Positions 6,445 through 11,013 of a DNA stretch of 11,013 bases are shown piece by piece. Each line of letters opens with the position of its first letter. The stretch's first letter is position 1. A model generated the notes under the pieces. That model worked only from the letters and a program-made list of their open reading frames with translations, was not told the DNA's origin and did not search any database. This stretch comes from JANMEX01 sp031423755 (GTDB lineage: Bacteria; Pseudomonadota; Alphaproteobacteria; Rhizobiales; Rhizobiaceae), in the NCBI GenBank assembly GCA_031423755.1, contig JANPGC010000016.1:1-11013 (forward strand), given 5' to 3'. The position numbers and the translations under genes were made by a program.

Positions 6445-6576
6445 GATTCTGATTTGCAAGCCTTGTTGTCCATCAATTAGCAACCAGCAGCATTATTCTG
6501 AATCTCCTAGGGAATCGGCAAAAGATGATGCTGATGTTTTGGATTAGAAAACACGTGCAACCGACTCTTTTGACTC
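6445..6576. promoter_or_regulatory. Cluster of five GANTC (CcrM methylation) sites upstream of ctrA
   Basis: GATTC 6445-6449, GAATC 6500-6504, GAATC 6512-6516, GACTC 6563-6567 and GACTC 6572-6576. Random sequence would give about one per 256 bases, so five in 132 bases is a strong local excess. GANTC is the target of the cell-cycle methyltransferase CcrM, and its methylation state controls GcrA-dependent promoters, including a ctrA promoter in Caulobacter. The cluster lies 100-231 bases upstream of the ctrA start and 218 bases or more from the fliJ-like start, so ctrA is the more likely target. Confidence 0.6.
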
Positions 6577-6793
6577 GATACCCGACTTCAAAGCGGATGG
6601 GTTCGGTTTACCCGCTCTTAAGTCCTAACGCGTATGATTAATGATGCGCGTAAACGAAAGGTTACCGCGCCGGTCAAAAACAGAGAAAAATTTCATTCTC
6701 TTTAAGGATTGGCGCTGAAAACCGGACTTTTGTGCGTTCAGGGGGAAAGTTTCGCCCCACGTGTAGTGTGTAAGGCGTACCAGGAGTATGAGT

Positions 6794-7177
6794 ATGAAAT
6801 CGCGCGAGAGCCTTGTCCGGCTGAAGCTGTTTCAGGTAAACGAGAAGCGCCGCCAGTTGCTGCAGCTCGACATGATGATTGCAGAATTCGACCGGATGGC
6901 CACCGATCTGGAAAATCAGGTCGCCTTTGAAGAGCGGAAATCCGGCATTTCCGATCAGTCCCACTTCGCCTATCCAACCTTTGCCAAGGCCGCGCGCCAA
7001 CGCCGCGAAAACCTTTTGGTATCGCAGCGTGATCTGAAATCACAGCGGGAAGGCGCGGCCGCCCGGCTCACGGAAGCTGAGGAAGAGCTGAAGAAGGCAG
7101 AAATGCTTGAAGGCCGCGACGGGCGCGGACGGGAAATCATCGAAGAGCCCGCAGAAAAGCGCGCCGCTGTGGCCTGA
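6794..7177 (+). CDS. fliJ: FliJ-like flagellar export chaperone
   Basis: 127 residues, almost entirely helical and highly charged, with no membrane segment: ESLVRLKLFQVNEKRRQLLQ near the start, then LDMMIAEFDRMATDLENQV and a second long helix (RRENLLVSQRDLKSQREGAA). This antiparallel two-helix plan is that of FliJ, a cytoplasmic partner of the FliI ATPase and FlhA in the flagellar type III export system. Rhizobial genomes commonly carry a FliJ gene beside ctrA, as far as I recall. I chose ATG 6794 over ATG 6788: AGGAG at 6782-6786 is seven bases from the former but only one from the latter. No other flagellar gene is in the window, so the call rests on fold and neighbourhood. Another short coiled-coil protein is possible. 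Confidence 0.75.
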   Translation: MKSRESLVRLKLFQVNEKRRQLLQLDMMIAEFDRMATDLENQVAFEERKSGISDQSHFAYPTFAKAARQRRENLLVSQRDLKSQREGAAARLTEAEEELKKAEMLEGRDGRGREIIEEPAEKRAAVA

Positions 7178-7204
7178 CCACAGTCCAAAGTGGCAAACAT
7201 CGGG

Positions 7205-7227
7205 AGCGGCATCACGATGCCGCTTTC
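7205..7227 (+). terminator. Hairpin terminator after the fliJ-like gene
   Basis: A perfect eight-base stem AGCGGCAT (7205-7212) / ATGCCGCT (7217-7224) around CACG, followed by TTTC. It begins 28 bases after the fliJ-like stop. The T-run is short, so termination may be partial and the downstream gene might still be read. Confidence 0.6.
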
Positions 7228-7282
7228 ACAATCCGGCAAATCCGTTAGAATTGTTGCTTCAACGTTTTAGCGGATATTTATA

Positions 7283-7729
7283 TTGACCAGAATTCTCCCC
7301 CTTCTTCTGCTTTCGGCTTCAATTTCGTTCACACTCGGTGTGACACTTCCACTGATGCAAGTTGACCGCCTCTATTTTCTATCCACCTCGCCCAGTCTTG
7401 TCGAAGTCACTCAAAGCCTCTGGTCACACGGTGATTTTGCCATTGCGATTGTGACAGCCGCCTTCTCCATTCTGTTTCCTGCGGTCAAACTCGCAGTGTT
7501 GCACGCAGCAGCGTTTCGCGCGCACGGGCCGGCGATCGAAATTCCCAAATGGTTCAAAGCCCTGGCGCGCTGGTCGTTGCTGGATGTGATGGTGGTCGCG
7601 CTGGTTATTTTTGCTGCAAAGACGAGCGGACTTGCGACCGCTGCAACCAAACCGGGCTTGTGGTTCTTCGCAATTTCGGCAGTGCTGACAGCGGTTGCCT
7701 CTTCGGCATTGAGCAGGCACGTCGACTAA
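7283..7729 (+). CDS. Single-domain PqiA-like (paraquat-inducible protein A family) membrane protein
   Basis: 148 residues with four predicted membrane helices at about 5-24, 52-76, 98-115 and 124-142. Typical PqiA features are the GVTLPLMQVDRL turn after helix 1, the PAVKLAVL end of helix 2, the loop KWFKALARWSLLDVMVVAL, and KPGLWFFAISAVLTA in helix 4. E. coli PqiA carries two such domains plus zinc-ribbon-like cysteines and works with the MCE protein PqiB in envelope lipid transport. Here there is one domain, no cysteine pairs and no MCE gene nearby. The start is TTG 7283: an in-frame TAG at 7268-7270 leaves no ATG before helix 1, and the ribosome site is poor. It may be read from the fliJ-like promoter if the hairpin between them leaks. 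Function unknown beyond membrane location. Confidence 0.85.
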   Translation: MTRILPLLLLSASISFTLGVTLPLMQVDRLYFLSTSPSLVEVTQSLWSHGDFAIAIVTAAFSILFPAVKLAVLHAAAFRAHGPAIEIPKWFKALARWSLLDVMVVALVIFAAKTSGLATAATKPGLWFFAISAVLTAVASSALSRHVD

Positions 7730-7743
7730 CTCTTCAGCAAATG

Positions 7744-7768
7744 AAAAACGGTCCCAAAGGACCGCTTT
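7744..7768. terminator. Bidirectional terminator between the PqiA-like gene and sciP
   Basis: CGGTCC (7749-7754) pairs with GGACCG (7759-7764) around CAAA. The minus strand ends in a run of five T (plus-strand AAAAA at 7744-7748), which makes a good terminator for sciP. The plus-strand tail CTTTAG is weaker. It lies between two convergent genes. Confidence 0.8.
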
Positions 7769-7788
7769 AGACATCAATTGGCGATAGA

Positions 7789-8064
7789 TTAGTGCCTATA
7801 CTGCTGAATGCGCGTCGTACGCAGACCAGCGAGACCATGGTCGTCAATGGAGGCTTGCCATGACAGAAACTCGTCCATCGTCAGAGCATACCGGCTGCAG
7901 GCATCTTCGAGGCTGAGCAATCCGCCCCGCACCGCTGCAACCACCTCGGCTTTCCGCCGGATAACCCAGCGCCGGGTGTTGGACGGTGGCAGATCTGCAA
8001 TTGTCAGCGGGCTGCCGTCCGGCCCGATCACATACTTTACGCGTGGTCTCATCAGTTCGGTCAT
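7789..8064 (-). CDS. sciP: SciP, CtrA inhibitory protein (DUF1153)
   Basis: 91 residues from ATG 8064 (MTELMRPRVKYVIGPDGSPL). A longer in-frame ATG at 8091 adds a non-conserved extension. The domain is DUF1153: YVIGPDGSPLTIADLPPSNT (11-30), then RRWVIRRKAEVVAAVRGGLL (31-50) and the second helical part SLEDACSRYALTMDEFLSWQ (51-70), ending RTTRIQQYR. In Caulobacter, SciP binds the CtrA DNA-binding domain and stops it recruiting RNA polymerase, which limits CtrA-activated genes in the swarmer phase. It also has some DNA-binding ability. Here it lies about 1.4 kb from ctrA. A CtrA-like site about 53 bases upstream would fit the known control of sciP by CtrA. The gene ends at a strong terminator. 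Confidence 0.95.
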   Translation of the reverse strand: MTELMRPRVKYVIGPDGSPLTIADLPPSNTRRWVIRRKAEVVAAVRGGLLSLEDACSRYALTMDEFLSWQASIDDHGLAGLRTTRIQQYRH

Positions 8065-8116
8065 TGTACTCTCTACACACCAAGGACCCATTGACGATCA
8101 CGGTAGACGGACAGCT

Positions 8117-8131
8117 TTAACAAACGCCTAA
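8117..8131. promoter_or_regulatory. CtrA-like site upstream of sciP
   Basis: TTAA (8117-8120), seven bases (CAAACGC), then CTAA (8128-8131), one base off the TTAA-N7-TTAA consensus. It is about 53-67 bases upstream of the sciP start, where a -35 region would lie. In Caulobacter sciP is a CtrA-activated gene. Motif match only. Confidence 0.4.
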
Positions 8132-8208
8132 AATAATGGCCCGAATTGAAACAATATGTCAGATCGAGACGCCAAGTGCCGGATTTGCCCCCAATGGCAC
8201 CAACTCCC

Positions 8209-8238
8209 TTGGCAAAACGCCGTTGCTTGGCCTATATA
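8209..8238 (+). promoter_or_regulatory. Candidate sigma-70-type promoter of mnmA
   Basis: TTGGCA (8209-8214) and TATATA (8233-8238) are separated by 18 bases. This would start transcription near 8245 and give an mRNA leader of about 45 bases that contains the hairpin at 8261-8279. The match is good by eye; no experimental support. Confidence 0.5.
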
Positions 8239-8260
8239 CGCCGCAACATTCAATTGATCA

Positions 8261-8279
8261 GGCAGGCCTTTAACCTGCC
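8261..8279 (+). other. Leader hairpin just upstream of mnmA
   Basis: GGCAGG (8261-8266) pairs perfectly with CCTGCC (8274-8279) around CCTTTAA. It ends nine bases before the mnmA ATG, so folding would cover the ribosome-binding stretch's edge. There is no U-run after it, so it is not a classical terminator. It could tune translation or be incidental. Confidence 0.35.
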
Positions 8280-8288
8280 CCGGGATAT

Positions 8289-9470
8289 ATGATGAACAGT
8301 CTGGACCTGCCAAAGCGCCCCGAAGACACGCGCGTCGTTGTCGCCATGTCTGGCGGGGTGGATTCATCCGTCGTTGCCGGTCTTCTCAAGAGCGAAGGCT
8401 ACGACGTTGTCGGTGTGACGCTGCAGCTTTACGATCACGGCGCATCCACCCACCGCGCAGGCTCCTGCTGCGCCGGTCAGGACATTGACGATGCCCGCCG
8501 CGTCTCTGAAAAGCTCGGCATCCCGCACTATGTGCTCGACTATGAAGCCCGGTTCAAAGCCGCAGTGATTGATCCGTTTGCCGAGGCGTACGCACTGGGT
8601 GAAACGCCGATCCCGTGTGTATCGTGCAACCAGACCGTCAAATTCGCCGATTTGCTGGAAACCGCCCGCGAGCTCGGTGCCGATGCGCTTGCAACAGGTC
8701 ATTATATCCGCTCACGCCAGAACGGCGCGCATCGAACGCTCTATCGCCCGGTCGATGCCAACCGCGACCAGAGCTATTTCCTGTTCGCCACCACACAGGA
8801 TCAGATCGACTACCTGCGCTTTCCGCTCGGCGGCATGGACAAGCCAGATGTGCGCAAGATCGCAGAAGACATGGGCCTCGTCGTCGCCAACAAGCAGGAC
8901 AGCCAGGACATCTGCTTCGTGCCGCAAGGCAAATACAGCGATATCATCGCCAAGCTGAAGCCAAATGCTGCCGAGGCGGGTGACATAGTGCATCTGGACG
9001 GCCGCGTCCTTGGCCGCCACGAAGGCATCCTGCATTTCACCATCGGCCAGCGCCGCGGCATCGGCATCGCGGCAGGCGAGCCGCTTTATGTCGTGCATCT
9101 TGATGCGGCCAACGCCCGCGTTGTCGTCGGCCCGCGCGAAGCGCTCGAAACGCACCGCATCATCCTGCGCGATATGAACTGGCTCGGCGATGTGGCACTG
9201 GATGACATCGGCCCGGAAGGCCTGGAGCTGTTTGCCAAGGTCCGCTCAACCCGCCCGCCCAAGCCGGCGATCCTGTTTCATTCCAACGGCATCACCTCGG
9301 TTGAGCTCATCGACGGCGAAAGCGGCATCGCACCGGGCCAGGCCTGCGTGCTTTATTCCGATGACGGCGATGAGGCGCGTGTGTTTGGAGGCGGGTTCAT
9401 TGCAAGGTCGGAGCGGGCGCCTGAAGCCGAAGCAATGCTCCGGCGTCTGCATATGACGGCAGCGGAGTAG
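8289..9470 (+). CDS. mnmA: MnmA, tRNA-specific 2-thiouridylase
   Basis: 393 residues, full length. MnmA (TrmU) makes 2-thiouridine at wobble position 34 of tRNA Lys, Glu and Gln, using ATP and sulfur relayed from a cysteine desulfurase. The ATP-binding PP-loop is MSGGVDSSVVAGLL (20-33). The catalytic cysteines are C113 (in TPIPCVSCNQTVKF) and C209 (in NKQDSQDICFVP), matching the E. coli pair C102/C199. C110 is an extra cysteine in this loop. Also present are TGHYIR, DQSYFLF, FPLGGMDKPDVR and FTIGQRRGIG (the tRNA-binding central domain), and a C-terminal beta-barrel. Two ATGs in a row (8289, 8292) make the exact start uncertain; the ribosome site is weak. Its codons are GC-richer than those of the genes at the left. 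It is divergent from sciP and probably separately controlled. Confidence 0.97.
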   Translation: MMNSLDLPKRPEDTRVVVAMSGGVDSSVVAGLLKSEGYDVVGVTLQLYDHGASTHRAGSCCAGQDIDDARRVSEKLGIPHYVLDYEARFKAAVIDPFAEAYALGETPIPCVSCNQTVKFADLLETARELGADALATGHYIRSRQNGAHRTLYRPVDANRDQSYFLFATTQDQIDYLRFPLGGMDKPDVRKIAEDMGLVVANKQDSQDICFVPQGKYSDIIAKLKPNAAEAGDIVHLDGRVLGRHEGILHFTIGQRRGIGIAAGEPLYVVHLDAANARVVVGPREALETHRIILRDMNWLGDVALDDIGPEGLELFAKVRSTRPPKPAILFHSNGITSVELIDGESGIAPGQACVLYSDDGDEARVFGGGFIARSERAPEAEAMLRRLHMTAAE

Positions 9471-9541
9471 CTTTCCAGTCGGCGATTGCTATTGGTGGAA
9501 CGCCAGCCTAACCTGTGATAAGTGCGCCTCGGGAGGCAGCT

Positions 9542-10351
9542 ATGAACTCGCAGCACAATGTATTCGCCGGTTCCATTCCCGAACTGTATGACCGATGCCT
9601 TGGCCCGCTGATATTCGAACCTTATGCCATTGATCTAGCTGATCGCGTCGCTGATCTTTCACCGTCCAACGTGTTGGAAACCGCTGCCGGGACCGGAATA
9701 GTGACGCTGGAAATGGTGAAAATTCTTGGATCGGCTGCACAAATCCAAGCAACTGATCTCAACCAGCCCATGCTCGACATCGCCGCTGGAAAAATCAGCA
9801 GTCCCAATGTAATCCTGAAACAGGCAGACGCAACCGCGCTGCCTTTCGGCGACGGGCAATTTGACGTTGTGGTCTGCCAGTTCGGCGTGATGTTTTTCCC
9901 GGACAAGCTTTTGGCGTTTCAACAGGCATTTCGTGTTTTAAAATCCGGCGGGCATTTCATATTCAATGTCTGGGACCGTCTCGAATTGAATGAAATACCT
10001 CACGTTGCCGATCAGGCCTTGGCTGTCACACTTTCAAGCAGCGCGCCGAGTTTCTTTCGCCAGACCCCGTATGGCTATAACGACACAGCAGAGATAAGTG
10101 CCATGCTCAGCCGAGCAGGTTTCAGCGCCGTTCATTTTGAATGTGTGGCCCGGAAAAGCTGGGCTCCGGCGGCAGGAACAGTTGCGCTTGGAATCTGCCA
10201 AGGCACACCTATGCGCGGCGACATCGAGGCGCGCAGTCCAGCCGGACTTGACGCTGCAACCGCCGATGTGGAAGCGGCGCTCGTTGATCGCTTCGGACCG
10301 GGCCCGATTGAAGGAAATATTCAGGCAATCGTATTTACGGCGGTCAAATAA
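9542..10351 (+). CDS. Class I SAM-dependent methyltransferase
   Basis: 269 residues from ATG 9542, which has GGGAGG about six bases upstream. An in-frame ATA/ATG-like start nine codons earlier (9515) lacks such a site. Motif I is VLETAAGTGIVT (44-55), the ribose-binding acid is D72 (IQATDLNQPML), motif III is ADATALPFGDGQFDVVVCQF (95-114), and post-motif FRVLKSGGHFIFNVWD follows. This is the Methyltransf_11/UbiE-like type, which acts on small molecules, lipids or quinones. The C-terminal part (GYNDTAEISAMLSRAGFSAV) is common in this group and does not fix the substrate. It follows mnmA by 71 bases on the same strand with no visible terminator, so read-through is possible. No pathway partner is evident in the window. 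Confidence 0.9.
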   Translation: MNSQHNVFAGSIPELYDRCLGPLIFEPYAIDLADRVADLSPSNVLETAAGTGIVTLEMVKILGSAAQIQATDLNQPMLDIAAGKISSPNVILKQADATALPFGDGQFDVVVCQFGVMFFPDKLLAFQQAFRVLKSGGHFIFNVWDRLELNEIPHVADQALAVTLSSSAPSFFRQTPYGYNDTAEISAMLSRAGFSAVHFECVARKSWAPAAGTVALGICQGTPMRGDIEARSPAGLDAATADVEAALVDRFGPGPIEGNIQAIVFTAVK

Positions 10352-10388
10352 TCTGCAGCATCTGACATCGCTGACAAAAATAGCCTCT

Positions 10389-11013
10389 TCAGGCGCGTTT
10401 GCGCGCCTTTCCTTCGTGAAACTCGCATATCGCACCAATAATCCGGTCCTGATCTTCTACCGAAAGATATGGATGCATCGGCAGGCATAGTATACGCGAT
10501 GGCAGGCTTTCCGACACCGGCAATCCGCCCGGCGCGATTGGATAACGCTCATACGCCACCTGCTGGTGCAGCGGTTTCACGTAATAAATCACCGACGGAA
10601 TGCCGTTTTCCTGCAAATACGCCTTCAGTCCATCGCGGTTCTCGCTTTCGATTGCGTATTGCGCAAAGGCCGAGCGGGACTGGTTGTCGATCATCGCTGT
10701 CTTCACAACGCCCGCCAGCCCGTCCTCGTAGCGCTGCGCCACGCGCTGGCGCGCCTGCATTTCATCTTCGAGAATCGCGAGTTTTTCAATCAGGATTGCC
10801 GCCTGTATCGTATCCAGCCGTGAGTTGAGGCCAACGCGCACATTGTCATACTGGCTTTCACCCTTGCCATGGAAGGCATACGACCGCAGCAGTTCGGCCA
10901 TCTGGTCGTCATTGGTGAACATCGCTCCGCCGTCGCCATAACAGCCGAGCGGCTTGGCCGGATAGAACGAAGTCGAAGCCACAACGCCGAACGCGCCGCA
11001 CATTTTGCCTTGG
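10389..11013 (-). CDS. DegT/DnrJ/EryC1/StrS-family sugar aminotransferase, 5' end cut off
   Basis: 207 complete residues of the C-terminal half; the frame continues past base 11013. The PLP lysine is K20 of the visible part, in TSFYPAKPLGCYGDGGA, a family signature. It is followed by MFTNDDQMAELLRSYAFHGK, RVGLNSRLDTIQAAIL (sugar-nucleotide-binding stretch) and the C-terminal AYLQENGIPSVIYYVKPLHQ and LPMHPYLSVEDQDRI. These enzymes transfer an amino group to keto-sugar nucleotides for lipopolysaccharide, capsule or glycan synthesis; the WbpE branch (amino-uronic acids) looks closest by eye. It converges on the methyltransferase. No other sugar gene is visible, since the rest of the likely cluster is outside the window. 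Confidence 0.92.
   Translation of the reverse strand, partial: QGKMCGAFGVVASTSFYPAKPLGCYGDGGAMFTNDDQMAELLRSYAFHGKGESQYDNVRVGLNSRLDTIQAAILIEKLAILEDEMQARQRVAQRYEDGLAGVVKTAMIDNQSRSAFAQYAIESENRDGLKAYLQENGIPSVIYYVKPLHQQVAYERYPIAPGGLPVSESLPSRILCLPMHPYLSVEDQDRIIGAICEFHEGKARKRA
10391..10410 (+). terminator. Hairpin between the convergent methyltransferase and aminotransferase genes
   Basis: AGGCGCG (10391-10397) pairs perfectly with CGCGCCT (10402-10408) around TTTG, followed by TT. It overlaps the last codons of the aminotransferase (encoding the KARKRA tail) and lies 39 bases after the methyltransferase stop. The T-tract is very short, so it is a weak terminator candidate for the plus strand. Confidence 0.4.

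Larger units (their letters stand above)
6346..6793. other. 448-base divergent regulatory region between ctrA and the fliJ-like gene
   Basis: No coding frame here is family-like. It holds the ctrA ribosome site (CCCCTT at 6352-6357 on the plus strand), a possible ctrA -10 (TATATT on the minus strand, plus-strand 6394-6399), the CtrA half-site at 6429-6436 and the GANTC cluster at 6445-6576. It also carries two TTAA tetrads near 6618 and 6638 and one at 6702 without a second half. The fliJ-like promoter presumably lies in 6600-6780, but I see no clear -35/-10 pair. The length fits a promoter with several inputs, as known for ctrA in other alphaproteobacteria. Confidence 0.65.

Noticed and set aside
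7808..8131. Plus-strand open frame opposite sciP
   Set aside because: Antisense to a firmly recognised DUF1153 gene, and basic, low-information sequence.
8712..9155. Minus-strand open frame of 147 codons opposite mnmA
   Set aside because: A shadow of the GC-rich mnmA codons; mnmA is certain from its motifs.
10034..10438. Minus-strand open frame of 134 codons across the methyltransferase end
   Set aside because: It covers the methyltransferase C-terminus and the aminotransferase stop. No ribosome site or recognisable domain.
1..11013. Mobile element, prophage, CRISPR array, tRNA or rRNA
   Set aside because: I saw no transposase or integrase, no regularly spaced repeats, no terminal inverted repeats and no tRNA-like cloverleaf. 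All larger frames are ordinary chromosomal genes.

Overview
The window looks like chromosomal core sequence from an alphaproteobacterium of the order Hyphomicrobiales (Rhizobiales). The main reason is one linked set of genes: eipA (DUF1134), chpT, a single-domain receiver, ctrA, fliJ-like, a PqiA-like membrane protein, sciP and mnmA. ctrA, chpT and sciP are hallmarks of the alphaproteobacterial cell-cycle circuit. A NolR-type ArsR regulator also points to rhizobia and relatives. By eye, the left half is of moderate GC content and the mnmA part is clearly GC-richer. I cannot name the genus.

Layout, left to right. (1) 1-2210, plus strand: the 3' part of a HugZ/pyridoxamine-oxidase-like flavin-binding-fold gene, a 425-base AT-rich gap, a NolR-like ArsR regulator, and a TrmH/SpoU-family RNA methyltransferase. 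(2) 2207-4147, minus strand: a 419-residue membrane-anchored coiled-coil protein of unknown function, lying downstream of eipA, an exported envelope protein. (3) 4404-5576, plus strand: chpT, then a single-domain response regulator. (4) 5644-6345, minus strand: ctrA, converging on the receiver gene across a bidirectional terminator. Its upstream region (6346-6793) has a TTAACCAT CtrA half-site and five GANTC (CcrM) sites in 132 bases. (5) 6794-7729, plus strand: a FliJ-like protein and a small four-helix PqiA-like protein. (6) 7789-8064, minus strand: sciP. (7) 8289-10351, plus strand: mnmA and a SAM-dependent methyltransferase. (8) 10389-11013, minus strand: a DegT/DnrJ/EryC1/StrS aminotransferase cut by the window edge.

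How the genes fit together. In characterised alphaproteobacteria, ChpT passes phosphate from the CckA kinase to CtrA and CpdR. CtrA~P activates or represses cell-cycle, envelope and motility genes through TTAA-N7-TTAA sites. SciP binds CtrA and blocks activation, and eipA is a known CtrA target in Brucella. The phosphotransfer donor, the master regulator, its inhibitor, a target and two little-studied linked genes (the receiver and the coiled-coil protein) all lie within about 6 kb. CtrA-like half-sites or imperfect sites lie upstream of several of them.

I saw no transposon, phage, CRISPR array, tRNA or rRNA. The best leads are the receiver between chpT and ctrA, the coiled-coil membrane protein, and the GANTC-dense ctrA upstream region.
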